Positions 16,232 through 25,581 of a stretch of 27,143 nucleotides of DNA are shown here, piece by piece (within the stretch, counting starts at the first letter, position 1; every line of letters begins with the position of its first letter). Both the position numbers and the translations under genes were made by a program. Source of the stretch: Verrucomicrobiota bacterium (GTDB lineage: Bacteria; Verrucomicrobiota; Verrucomicrobiia; Limisphaerales; SXQI01); contig WBXJ01000006.1 of NCBI GenBank assembly GCA_008933045.1, forward strand, positions 1 to 27,143, given 5' to 3'. The notes below the pieces were generated by a model, which was given only the letters and a program-made list of their open reading frames with translations, did not search any database and had not been told where the DNA came from.

Positions 16232-19200
16232 TCAAGGGGCGATAAATCGGTAAAAAAGGAGGTCGTCGCTGGGAAACGGCACTGTTAGCTCAAATCGGTG
16301 TGTGGTGGGAGTTAACTCCCGCAAGTTCTGCCAGTGCTCAAAATCGTGGGATCCCTCAAGGCGAATTAGACGCAATGTGGGTATAGTGACCTGCATCACT
16401 AAGGTTTGATCCGACTCGTCCACACGGACAGATTCAATCGCCAGTGGTAGAGGCGCGGACGGGTTGATGACTTGGATTGTAACACTTGATTCCTCACTGT
16501 ATGTGAGGCCATCCCATACTTTGAAGGTGAAGGTATCAGTTCCTAGAAATCCTAGATTCGGTGAATAAATCCAGTCAAGGCCTGTGCCGTAAAGTTGCCC
16601 ATCACGAGGTCCGTGGAGGACGGTTGCCAGCAATGATGTTTGTTCGTCATCAACCGCAGGAAGTCGCAATGAAAACGGCAAGTCGTTCGTTACAGTGTAG
16701 GTTGAATGTGTTGATTTAGGTGCAGTGTTAGGCTGAATGACCGAAAGGGTGATTATTTCGGGCTGACTGGTTAAGAAGCCGTCGTGAGCGGTGAAACTGA
16801 ATCGATCGGGCCCTACATAATCTACATCTGGTGAATAAAACCATTTCTGATCAGTCCTCGTGAGTTTACCATGCAGCGGTGCCAATTTGATACTGAAACT
16901 CAAGGGGTTTGATTCGGGATCGGTGGCGACTAATTCTACTCGGTAGGGAACATTTCGTGTCGTGGTAAAGCTTCCCCGGAGGGCTGTGGGTGGGGAGTTG
17001 TTGGTTGTGATCAACAAATTGACTCGGGCGGATTTACTGAACCCTTGGCTATCGAACATCCGAAAATCAAAGCCATCCGTGCCGGAATAACCCAAGGCAG
17101 GTGTGTAACGCCATTGATTCGCTTCGGCCTGCAACGTTCCATGCGTGGGAACGGTGATAATTTCACTGCCTAGGGGATCATCATCCGCATCGGTTCCAGT
17201 GAGTTCGAGGAGGAGAGATTGGTTGACGGCTGTGGTGCGATTAGATCCTTGGGTCTGAGGTAGGTTGTTGGTTGCCGTCACTTGGAAGGTGACAAGGATT
17301 GGGTTGCTGTCAATTTGACCGTCATTGGCAACGTAGAGTAGAAAATCCATCCCGCTAAAATTGGTGTGTGGTGAATAGTTAGCCACCGTCGGGTATTTGA
17401 TTACTGAGCCATGCTGGGGGGCATGAACGATACTGTAGGTCAAACGATCACCATCCGGATCGGTTGCAGAAAACAGGACGTTGAGTGACTTATTTTTGTT
17501 CAGGAGCAGCGCGGTCGGAGTTCCTTGAGGGGGATCGTTCCTTGGATGGATTAGTAGGTCGATGCCTAAGGAATTCGTGGTGCCGTTGGGGGATCGAATG
17601 TCGATCGTCAAGTGGTCTGACCCATTGTAATTTGTTGCTGGTTGGTAGATGAGGGTTGAGGGAGGCTCGAACCGTGCGATGGTTCCGTAGATGCCGTCGT
17701 GCCACTGGATCAATTCTCCTTCGATCCGGCCACCGAGGTTGATGGTCAGCACCTGATCCTCTTGGCCGAGCAAGCGATGAGAGCCAAGCGGTTTGGAAGG
17801 GCGGATTTGCGAAGTTGGAGCGGTGCCTGTCATTTGAGGGTTTTGCCCCATACTTGGCCAAGGAGCACTCGCTGTTGAATAAAGGCTAGGCATGGACCAT
17901 GTATAAATACTGAATCGCTGCTTCAGCCCAGCATCTTGAGGCTTGGTTGCATAGGAACGGTCGTTGATCGAAGCGACTACGAGGTCCAGTCGTCCGTCTC
18001 CATCCAGATCAGTAGCGATGACGGGTGCAGATTTATGATAGACGCCTGAGGAGTTGGCTTCGATGGGTAGGAGGGGCAATTCTGAATTGAAGTGAAGATT
18101 GATCGGCGACCCGTTACCTCGCCATGCTTGCAATCCGCCGAGTAGATTGACGTTGTTTTCTCGATTTGCAAGGTTGGGATAGCCAAGGAGTGGTAGCAAC
18201 ACGTCAGGTCGTCCGTCCCCATCCACGTCGGCCAAGGTGGGGCTAGTTCGCACGGAACGATTCTCCATGGTTTCGGTTGGCCAACCCGGGGCCTCGAACC
18301 CATCTGACTCGATTAAGTGAACCCGCCGAGTGGCATCGCCAACCGCAGCGATACAGAGTTGACCGTTGCCTTGGATATCTCCCAGAGCTAGGGGTGTTGT
18401 AAACGACTCCTCACGCAGGATCGGAAAGTTCGGCCATTTTTTCCCGTTCCCATCAAATACATATAAGCCTCCGGAGTTTTGGGCTGTGGATCGTCTGGAA
18501 CCGAGGATGATTTCCAGTGCTCCATCTCCATCGAGATCTCCGAGAACCGGTGAGATGAGGAACGTGGCAGGCGTCGAGGTTTTCCAGAGCGGACCCGAGG
18601 GAACTGTCAGATTGTAACACGCCAGACCCCCGCAACCGTTTGGAACAATGATTTCCAGCCCGGGAACTGTGGGCAAAAGGTCGCCAACGGCTGGGGTTTG
18701 CCGCATCACATCATTTGTCGCGAAGCAGACGGGAACCTCCCACTGTTGGAGAAGGCGGCCGGTGCCGTCATAGACCGAAAGGTCTACCACATCTTGATCC
18801 CGACGATTTGCAGCAACGTTGGAAAAGGTGATGACCAAATTTGTCCCGTCACCTCGCAAGGGTGCTATGGCTTTGCCTGTATGGCCTAATTCAATTTTAA
18901 TGGGCCAACCTCCACCCACGCTTTGCCCATCTCCGTGAAATGCTAACAATTGGGAACCAGCCTCAACAATGATTTCAGGGTTCGGGTCTCCAACCAAATT
19001 CCCAATGACCGGGGTGTCTACTAAGGTTCCATCAGAGGGCAACTCTCGATCCCATTTTAAGGAGCCATCTGCTTGGAACACCGTCAACCGAGGTGAGGTG
19101 TTTGATCCGCTTTGGACGAGAATAATTTCACTGCGCCCATCGCCGTCTAAATCTGCGACCTGAGCGGTGCGCCAGTCTTCCTCGGAAACGGTTCCGCTAA

Positions 19201-21223
19201 AGTCCACCCAACGTGGCCAGCCCTTTCGCAACTTTGAATCAAGAAATAAATGCGCTACTAGATTAGTCTGAACCTGTCTATTTGTTGAGTTCAGGCTAGT
19301 TAATCGTAGGCCGTAATAGCGGTCAGGCTTCGAATCGGATGTATCCCATCTGGCAAGCGAAGTATTTACCCAACCTTCAAGCCCAGGTGGTTGTAACGTG
19401 ATGCCTTGGGTTGACCATTGTGTCGGTACAAGTCCTTCTCCAACTTCCAACGCGATGAGTGAACCCTCTCCGAATGCCGTGCCTTGAATCTCCACGATTT
19501 CCCCGTAACGCAAGATGTCGGAATTCTGCGGCGAAATAATTTCGGTGTTACTCACCTTGACGCTGGACTTTGTGCTCACGAATTGACTCAGTCCATTGGT
19601 CAACGACCGCGTCAAGGTCAGCCGAAAAGTATTTGTTCCTTCGGGCAATAATGTGGAATTGATCGCCACCGAGAACGAGGGAATTGCCGGTGTCAACGCC
19701 ATGTTCGTGATCACCTGCCACTGGGTCGGGTCAGATCCTACACCGCGTTCTAGGATCATGTCGAAGGGATGAGTGAGGGTCGCACCTCCTTGAATCTCAA
19801 CCACACCAATAAGCGTTTTTGGTAAGGACAGAAAGGGTTGAGGAGGAGCTGTGGGGTTTCCTGCCACGGCTTGAGCGGCGTTAATGCGTCCGCCAATCGG
19901 ACGATCAGAGATGACCGGATCGACACTGTTTTTTAGAATGATTTCTATATCTGCTCGTGAAAATTCAGGGTGCAAGGAGAGAATTAAAGCCGCCACACCT
20001 GAGACATAAGGTGCTGCCATCGATGTTCCGCTACGGGTTTCATAAGCTGCGTTCAGGGTTGTGGAATAAACATCTTGCCCAGGTGCAGCCACCGCCACAT
20101 CGGGGCCAAAGTTTGAAAAAAACGCACGCTCGTTCAAAGCGTCCAAGGCAGCGACTGCAATGACACCTGAGATACTCGCGGGGGATTCCAAGGTCGAAGT
20201 GTGGCCATTGCCGGCAGCTGCTACGAAGAGTACTCCAGCATCACGTGCTTCCTGTATGATGTCCGCTAATGCTTGGCTTTTCTCGGAGAGTCCCCAACTG
20301 GCGTTGATGATTTGTGCACCGTTTTTTCGTGCGTAATCGATTGCTTCGATGGCGGTAGCAACGTCTCCAGTTCCTGTCTCATCGAACGCCTTGACTGCCA
20401 TCAATGATGCGTCCCAACAAACGCCACTAATACCGATGCCATTATTGCCAACCGCTCCGATAATCCCACTGACATGCGTGCCGTGAAAGTGATCATCCAT
20501 CGGATCGCTATCGTGCGAAACGAAATCGTAACCATGCAGATCGTCCACAAATCCGTTGCCGTCGTCGTCCCGACCGTTGCCGGGAATCTCCCGCGAATTG
20601 ATCCAGACATTCGCCCTTAGATCGGGATGAAAATAGTCGATACCGGTGTCGATCACTGCTACGCACACTTTTCGGTTACCGGTTGTAAACATCCAAGCCT
20701 GTGGCGCGGCAATATCTGCCCCCGTTTTACCGAAGTAAGTATTCGTGTTCTGCAGCCCATACTGCGCGCCAAAATCAAAATCATTGGGAATCCTTCGTGG
20801 CAAGTTGGGGGGTAGTGTGGAGACCCGCACAATAAAGTTGGGTTCCGCGTAAAGCACATCTGCGCGACGAGTCAGTTGATCAGCGATCGCTCGAGGTTCG
20901 AGGCCGGGTTTAAGTTGCAGGAGGTATAAATCGGATCGTAGCCAATCCTGACCTGCTGCGGCTTGGAGTGGGCCGACGTTTCCTCGCAATAAACGTCGGG
21001 CACTGAGGGTGCCAGGAAAGGATGGGATCACGCCTCGCGTTGGGTGTGGCAAATGTCGCAACCTAACCAAAACCTGCCCGGATCGGATCGCCCCAAGCGG
21101 AAGTTCGACGTTCGCTTCGGTCACTCTAAGATCACTCCACAAAAACAGGTAACCCCAGAGGCTAAGCACCATCGTATGGCACCGCCAAGAGTTCGTATGA
21201 AACTTGGTGAGCTCGATGAACAT
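16232..21223 (-). CDS. Secreted modular subtilisin-like (S8) protease with VCBS and cadherin-like repeats
   Basis: About 1663 residues; numbers here count from the TTG at 21229. A basic N-terminus and hydrophobic run (19-31) form a signal peptide. A propeptide-like domain with YAEPNFIV (127-134) follows. The S8 catalytic residues are Asp194 (VIDTG), His249 (HGTHVSG), Ser403 (GTSMAAP) and oxyanion Asn341 (AAGNG). Then come a beta-sandwich region, an FG-GAP/VCBS-like region with four D-x-DGDG calcium-type motifs (about 19165-17975 in DNA), five tandem cadherin-like repeats of about 90 residues (about 17810-16450), and a C-terminal domain ending LLFYRFIAP. It is probably an active protease displayed on or released from the surface. 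ATG at 21223 keeps the basic residues before the hydrophobic run; ATG at 21172 would lose them. Confidence 0.93.
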   Translation of the reverse strand: MFIELTKFHTNSWRCHTMVLSLWGYLFLWSDLRVTEANVELPLGAIRSGQVLVRLRHLPHPTRGVIPSFPGTLSARRLLRGNVGPLQAAAGQDWLRSDLYLLQLKPGLEPRAIADQLTRRADVLYAEPNFIVRVSTLPPNLPRRIPNDFDFGAQYGLQNTNTYFGKTGADIAAPQAWMFTTGNRKVCVAVIDTGIDYFHPDLRANVWINSREIPGNGRDDDGNGFVDDLHGYDFVSHDSDPMDDHFHGTHVSGIIGAVGNNGIGISGVCWDASLMAVKAFDETGTGDVATAIEAIDYARKNGAQIINASWGLSEKSQALADIIQEARDAGVLFVAAAGNGHTSTLESPASISGVIAVAALDALNERAFFSNFGPDVAVAAPGQDVYSTTLNAAYETRSGTSMAAPYVSGVAALILSLHPEFSRADIEIILKNSVDPVISDRPIGGRINAAQAVAGNPTAPPQPFLSLPKTLIGVVEIQGGATLTHPFDMILERGVGSDPTQWQVITNMALTPAIPSFSVAINSTLLPEGTNTFRLTLTRSLTNGLSQFVSTKSSVKVSNTEIISPQNSDILRYGEIVEIQGTAFGEGSLIALEVGEGLVPTQWSTQGITLQPPGLEGWVNTSLARWDTSDSKPDRYYGLRLTSLNSTNRQVQTNLVAHLFLDSKLRKGWPRWVDFSGTVSEEDWRTAQVADLDGDGRSEIILVQSGSNTSPRLTVFQADGSLKWDRELPSDGTLVDTPVIGNLVGDPNPEIIVEAGSQLLAFHGDGQSVGGGWPIKIELGHTGKAIAPLRGDGTNLVITFSNVAANRRDQDVVDLSVYDGTGRLLQQWEVPVCFATNDVMRQTPAVGDLLPTVPGLEIIVPNGCGGLACYNLTVPSGPLWKTSTPATFLISPVLGDLDGDGALEIILGSRRSTAQNSGGLYVFDGNGKKWPNFPILREESFTTPLALGDIQGNGQLCIAAVGDATRRVHLIESDGFEAPGWPTETMENRSVRTSPTLADVDGDGRPDVLLPLLGYPNLANRENNVNLLGGLQAWRGNGSPINLHFNSELPLLPIEANSSGVYHKSAPVIATDLDGDGRLDLVVASINDRSYATKPQDAGLKQRFSIYTWSMPSLYSTASAPWPSMGQNPQMTGTAPTSQIRPSKPLGSHRLLGQEDQVLTINLGGRIEGELIQWHDGIYGTIARFEPPSTLIYQPATNYNGSDHLTIDIRSPNGTTNSLGIDLLIHPRNDPPQGTPTALLLNKNKSLNVLFSATDPDGDRLTYSIVHAPQHGSVIKYPTVANYSPHTNFSGMDFLLYVANDGQIDSNPILVTFQVTATNNLPQTQGSNRTTAVNQSLLLELTGTDADDDPLGSEIITVPTHGTLQAEANQWRYTPALGYSGTDGFDFRMFDSQGFSKSARVNLLITTNNSPPTALRGSFTTTRNVPYRVELVATDPESNPLSFSIKLAPLHGKLTRTDQKWFYSPDVDYVGPDRFSFTAHDGFLTSQPEIITLSVIQPNTAPKSTHSTYTVTNDLPFSLRLPAVDDEQTSLLATVLHGPRDGQLYGTGLDWIYSPNLGFLGTDTFTFKVWDGLTYSEESSVTIQVINPSAPLPLAIESVRVDESDQTLVMQVTIPTLRLIRLEGSHDFEHWQNLRELTPTTHRFELTVPFPSDDLLFYRFIAP

Positions 21224-21249
21224 GTCCAAAATCTAGCCCAAATTAAAAA

Positions 21250-23310
21250 TTAGTCACTCGGGATCGAATCTTCAAACATTTTTAGAAAACTCGGTTCATC
21301 CAAAACTGTGACGCCAAGTTCGCGGGCTTTTTTCAATTTAGAACCGGCTTCTTCACCCGCCAAAACGTAGGTAGTTTTTTTACTGACGCTGCCGCTCACC
21401 TTGCCACCCCCACTCTCGATGAGGGCCGTGGCCTTTTCCCGAGTCAACGTGGGTAGGGTTCCGGTCAGGACGAAGGTAAATTGGGCGAACGGCCCCACCA
21501 CCACGGCCTCTGCTGGACGGTAAAGTTCGGAGGAAAAATTCAAACCCATGACGCGCAATCGCTCGATTAACGCTTGGTTTTTGGGATCACCAAACCATCG
21601 AACGAGACTGTCTGCGATGACCTCGCCGACATCATCAATCTGCGCCAATTTTATGTGAGACGCTCCTGCGAGTGCGTCAAGCGAGACAAAATGGCAGCCC
21701 AACGATTTCGCACTACCCGCGCCCACATGCACAATTCCAAGGCCAAAAAGCAGACGCCAGAGGTCGCGGGATTTACTCGCCACCAGTCCTTCGAGAAAGT
21801 TACGAGCGGACTTCTCACCCATGCGTTCTAAACCAGAGATTTGTTCTAGTGATAACTGATAAAGATCTGAGACATCGTGAGCGAGCCCCTGTCTCACCAA
21901 TTGTTTCACCAGAACTTCACCACCACCCTCGATATCCATGGCACCCCGTGCGCACCAGTGCTCGAGTCGGCCTCGGACTTGTGCTGGACATTGAGAATTT
22001 TGGCACCTCCAAACTACCCCACTGCCTCCAGGAGTGATCGCGCGTTCGATCCTTCCTTGGCACTCAGGACAGACTTTTGGGAATTCAAAAACCGTTTCGT
22101 CACCTGCACGCTTTTCTAAGACCACGCGCACCACGGCTGGAATGACTTCTCCCGCCTTTTCGATGATCACCGTATCGCCGATACGAATGTCCTTACGCCG
22201 TAATTCGTCCTCATTATGAAGGGTGGCACGACTGATGGTGCTCCCTGCGAGGAACACCGGCTCAAGTTCTGCCACGGGGGTCAAGGCACCAGTCCGGCCG
22301 ACTTGGATCGTAATCGCGTTCAGTTTTGTTTCAGCTTGTTCAGCCGCATATTTGTAGGCCATGGCCCAACGCGGTGCTTTGGAGGTGAAGCCTGCTAACT
22401 CTCTCAACGCGATGTCGTTGAGTTTAATCACCGCCCCATCAGTTTCGTAATCAAATGTTCCCCGGACTTGCTCCAGTTCCTGCAGTGCCGAGAGTATGTC
22501 ATCTGTAGATCGGCAGAACCAAGTGCGCGCAGGAGTTTTGAAACCGAGCGACGCGAGCCAACTCAAGGACTCTGCGTGGGTTATTAGTGGAAGCCCCTCG
22601 GTTGACTCCAAGAAACCAACGCCATAAATAATGAGGTCCAACGGTCGTTTTGCTGCTTCGCGAGGATCCAATTGCTTTAGCGAACCTGCAGCAGCGTTGC
22701 GGGCGTTGGCAAACGGTTCATCCCCTGCAGTTATTCGGTTTGCGTTGAGTTTCGAAAAAGCGTTTTTGCGAAGAAAAACTTCACCCCGCACCTCCACTTT
22801 TCCCCGCATTACTCCCTGAGATCCTGCATTGAGACGCAATGGCACACTCCGAATTGTTTTGAGATTGGCGGTAATATCATCACCCGTGACCCCATCGCCG
22901 CGTGTCGCCCCTACGACTAACAAGCCATCCTCATAGCGTAGATTCACGGCTAAACCATCGACTTTGGGTTCGAGAATCCATTCCAGTTTCTCTCCGGGTA
23001 AAAGCCGCTGCAAGCGAGCTACAAATTCGCGAACCTCCGTTTGCGAGTAAGTATTGTCGAGACTACGTAGCGGTGACAAATGTTGAACCGAGTTGAACGC
23101 ACTGAGTGGTGCGCCTCCGATCCGTTGACTCGGAGATTCAGCGCACGACAACTCCGGGAAGGCTAGTTCAAGATCCAACAATTCGTGGTAAAGTCGGTCA
23201 TACTCCTGATCAGAGATTGTGGGTCGATCGTGAAGGTAATAAGCCTCGTCATGCTGGCGGATTTGTTCCACGAGCTGAACGTGTCGATGGCGAGCAAGTG
23301 CGAAAGTCAT
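21250..23310 (-). CDS. ligA: NAD-dependent DNA ligase
   Basis: The 686-residue replicative ligase that seals nicks using NAD+. From the ATG at 23310 the order is domain Ia (with DEAYYLHDRPTISDQEYD, 21-38), the adenylation motif EPKVDG with the AMP-accepting Lys116, the nucleotidyltransferase core (RGEVF; ETDGAVIK near 289-295), an OB fold, a zinc finger with Cys413, Cys416, Cys435 and Cys440, helix-hairpin-helix repeats, and a C-terminal BRCT domain (about 608-683, including FVLTGTLPTLTREKA). Length and motifs are normal. A TTG at 23322 extends the frame by four residues but the ATG fits the family start. The protease gene begins 26 bases after its stop, which leaves little room for a separate promoter. 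Confidence 0.98.
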   Translation of the reverse strand: MTFALARHRHVQLVEQIRQHDEAYYLHDRPTISDQEYDRLYHELLDLELAFPELSCAESPSQRIGGAPLSAFNSVQHLSPLRSLDNTYSQTEVREFVARLQRLLPGEKLEWILEPKVDGLAVNLRYEDGLLVVGATRGDGVTGDDITANLKTIRSVPLRLNAGSQGVMRGKVEVRGEVFLRKNAFSKLNANRITAGDEPFANARNAAAGSLKQLDPREAAKRPLDLIIYGVGFLESTEGLPLITHAESLSWLASLGFKTPARTWFCRSTDDILSALQELEQVRGTFDYETDGAVIKLNDIALRELAGFTSKAPRWAMAYKYAAEQAETKLNAITIQVGRTGALTPVAELEPVFLAGSTISRATLHNEDELRRKDIRIGDTVIIEKAGEVIPAVVRVVLEKRAGDETVFEFPKVCPECQGRIERAITPGGSGVVWRCQNSQCPAQVRGRLEHWCARGAMDIEGGGEVLVKQLVRQGLAHDVSDLYQLSLEQISGLERMGEKSARNFLEGLVASKSRDLWRLLFGLGIVHVGAGSAKSLGCHFVSLDALAGASHIKLAQIDDVGEVIADSLVRWFGDPKNQALIERLRVMGLNFSSELYRPAEAVVVGPFAQFTFVLTGTLPTLTREKATALIESGGGKVSGSVSKKTTYVLAGEEAGSKLKKARELGVTVLDEPSFLKMFEDSIPSD

Positions 23311-23340
23311 GGGGCAGAGCAACGGTCAACTAACAATCAC

Positions 23341-23370
23341 GAAAACCCGACTCGTAGGCGAGTAATTTTC
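23341..23370 (-). terminator. Possible weak intrinsic terminator after the VWA gene
   Basis: On the minus strand a short hairpin, ACTCG (23363-23359) and CGAGT (23354-23350) around a four-base loop, is followed by CGGG and then TTTT. An outer GAAAA/TTTTC pairing could extend it with an internal loop. It lies 16 bases past the VWA gene stop. The stem is short, so the call is weak. Confidence 0.25.
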
Positions 23371-23385
23371 TCCAGGGGATCGGAG

Positions 23386-25581
23386 TCAGATCAGACCGAC
23401 GAGTTTTCTGCCCAGCCAGTAGAGGGAGAGTAGGGCGAGAAGGATTCCACCCCAGACTGGGTGGCTCCAGAGGCGGATGCGTTTTTCGGTGGGTTCTGGT
23501 TCTGGGAGGATGGAGATTTGGCGCACGAGTTCCGGCAGACCTTCGAGAGTAACGCTTTTCCCGCCGGTTAGGGCTGCAATCTCGGCAAGGATTTGGCGAT
23601 TGATGGGTTGTCCTATTTTTTCTCTGGTGGGGCTGTTCGCGGTAATTTTGGTCTCGAGCTTTCGCTGATGTTTTTCGGAGCGAATGGTGACAGTGTAGGG
23701 ACCCGCTTCTTTGATGGTATGAGAGAGTTTGAAGACGCCCCAGCCTCCGGGTTCGGCATCGAGTTGGACTTGCTCAGTTTGACCTGATGGCGAGGTAATG
23801 GTGCCTTCGATATAGGGTTCTTCGATGGGTGAACCTGCCGCATTCATGACGGTGGCTTGCATGAATAGCGTGTCGCCGGGTTGTGGCGATTCAGGAGTGT
23901 AGCTAAGGCGGACGCCTTGGTCTTCGGATAAGTGGCGTTGATGCGACATCCAACGTACGACCTGACTCCAGAAGCGGTAATGGAATTTATCCTCGACTCC
24001 GCGCCGCCAGCGCCAGGCACTATCGGTGCCTAAGAAGAGGACTTTGCCTGTGCCTGCGTTGCGTGTGACGAGGAGTGGCATACGACCCGAGGCGTTGCGG
24101 AGGGAGGAATGGACGGCAAGGACTTCCGAGCCAGGACGACTTTTTTGGACGGCAGCGGACCAGAAGAAACCTGGGAGCTGTTTCCAGATCTCTTCATTGC
24201 GGTTTTCATCGGCGTCGAAGCGTGTGAGGAGGTGTCGTCGGCCTGCAGTGGATAATGAGAGCACGTCCTCATTTTGCAGGGGCACGCCGTCAGGTCGAGC
24301 AGGGTCAAGGACGACCGGCAGAATCTCTTGAAGGGCTGATTGCACGAGCGTGGCTTGGCGACCGCGACGGCCTGGGATAAGGATGAGACCGCTCGATTGC
24401 TGCTCGACAACGCCTCGGATCAACTCCGCATCCTCAAGAGTGAGTTCGTTGGGACCGATGCCGACATCACCGAGAAAAATAACATCGTAGGCGGAGAGTG
24501 CCTCCTTACTGCCGGGAAATCGGGGGAGATAATTGCGACCCCCGCCTAGGCCGAGTTCAGGATGGAAAAGGACGCAGGATACATCCACACCGGGGTCGCG
24601 AGCGAGTGCGTTGCGTAGGAAACGGTATTCCCATCGCGGGTAAGAATCGACAACGAGAACTTTGAGTGAATCTAAGCGGATGTTGAGGCTGAGGGTTTGT
24701 TCGTTATTCTCACGAATGGCCTCCTCGATTTCGACAGGAAGTGACAGGGTGATTGTCGCGGGCCCGGCAGTGTTCGGAGAGAACAGGATTGAGTCCTGGA
24801 TTTCGCCTAAGGGAGGAATAGTGATTGTTTTTTTTGTCTCCTCGCGGCTGCCCTGCCGGAGGATTATTTGGGTTTTGACTTCGCGAGCGAGTCGGCTTCG
24901 GACTAGGAATGGTAGCGTAATCTGTTCGCCCACTAGGCCATAGGAGGGAGGGTTGATGGATTCGAGGGTCAGATCAGGAAGCGGATTCTCGCGACCAACC
25001 GAGACTGAAAAAATAGGAATGCGCTCCTGCTCGTAACGTGTGGCGATTCCCAAGGGAGGTTTACCTTGGTTCCAATCGCCGTCGGTCAGAACGAGAACCG
25101 CTTTGAGGTTATTATTCCGTTGAAGCAACCGTTCGAGCGGTGTGGATAGGTCGGTGCCAAGGTCGCTCAACAGGGCAACACTGTTGGTGTTTGGGCCGGA
25201 AAAACTTTCGACATGAACTTGAGCACTTTGAGCGATGGGTTCCCATGTTTGATCTGTCACTTTCGCATTGATCCATTGGGCACGGCTTGAGACTTGATTC
25301 GTGCCGACCACGATGTCACGGGTCTCCATGCTGCGAGAGTTGTCGATCAAAACGACCACTTCAGGCTGAGTTGTTCGGCGTATGCTCTGAACCCACTCGG
25401 GTCGCAGCAATGTGAAGAGCAATCCTAAGACGAGGAGGAAGCGAAGGGATTCCAAGACACCGATGCGTGCGTGGCGACCGGAGCGATTCCAATTCTGATA
25501 ACTGAGCCACGCAGCGAAGGCCGCTAAGCCCGCCGCGGTGCTCCAGAGCATTGTCGGTGCTGAAAATGACCAATGGCTCAT
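23386..25581 (-). CDS. VWA-domain membrane protein with amidotransferase-like region
   Basis: A 731-residue membrane protein. Two N-terminal spans (about 11-28 and 44-59) are followed by a von Willebrand A domain whose metal site DNSRS (80-84) is intact. A beta-sandwich region comes next. Then a Rossmann-like, class I glutamine-amidotransferase-like region (starting LKVLVVDSYPRWEYRFLRNA) holds FLGDVGIG and GLILIPGRRGR. A last span lies near the C-terminus (about 703-722) with a basic tail. The bulk should face the periplasm. Proteins of this kind occur in MoxR/DUF58/BatA clusters of planctomycetes and verrucomicrobia, where they are thought to help assemble or mature envelope complexes; the exact role is not established. 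Its ATG overlaps the stop of the BatA-like gene (ATGA), so the pair is coupled. Confidence 0.9.
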   Translation of the reverse strand: MSHWSFSAPTMLWSTAAGLAAFAAWLSYQNWNRSGRHARIGVLESLRFLLVLGLLFTLLRPEWVQSIRRTTQPEVVVLIDNSRSMETRDIVVGTNQVSSRAQWINAKVTDQTWEPIAQSAQVHVESFSGPNTNSVALLSDLGTDLSTPLERLLQRNNNLKAVLVLTDGDWNQGKPPLGIATRYEQERIPIFSVSVGRENPLPDLTLESINPPSYGLVGEQITLPFLVRSRLAREVKTQIILRQGSREETKKTITIPPLGEIQDSILFSPNTAGPATITLSLPVEIEEAIRENNEQTLSLNIRLDSLKVLVVDSYPRWEYRFLRNALARDPGVDVSCVLFHPELGLGGGRNYLPRFPGSKEALSAYDVIFLGDVGIGPNELTLEDAELIRGVVEQQSSGLILIPGRRGRQATLVQSALQEILPVVLDPARPDGVPLQNEDVLSLSTAGRRHLLTRFDADENRNEEIWKQLPGFFWSAAVQKSRPGSEVLAVHSSLRNASGRMPLLVTRNAGTGKVLFLGTDSAWRWRRGVEDKFHYRFWSQVVRWMSHQRHLSEDQGVRLSYTPESPQPGDTLFMQATVMNAAGSPIEEPYIEGTITSPSGQTEQVQLDAEPGGWGVFKLSHTIKEAGPYTVTIRSEKHQRKLETKITANSPTREKIGQPINRQILAEIAALTGGKSVTLEGLPELVRQISILPEPEPTEKRIRLWSHPVWGGILLALLSLYWLGRKLVGLI

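Noticed and set aside
16450..17810. Repeated region as a DNA repeat or CRISPR-like array
   Set aside because: The repetition is at protein level (five diverged cadherin-like domains of about 90 residues); there are no near-identical DNA repeats or spacers.
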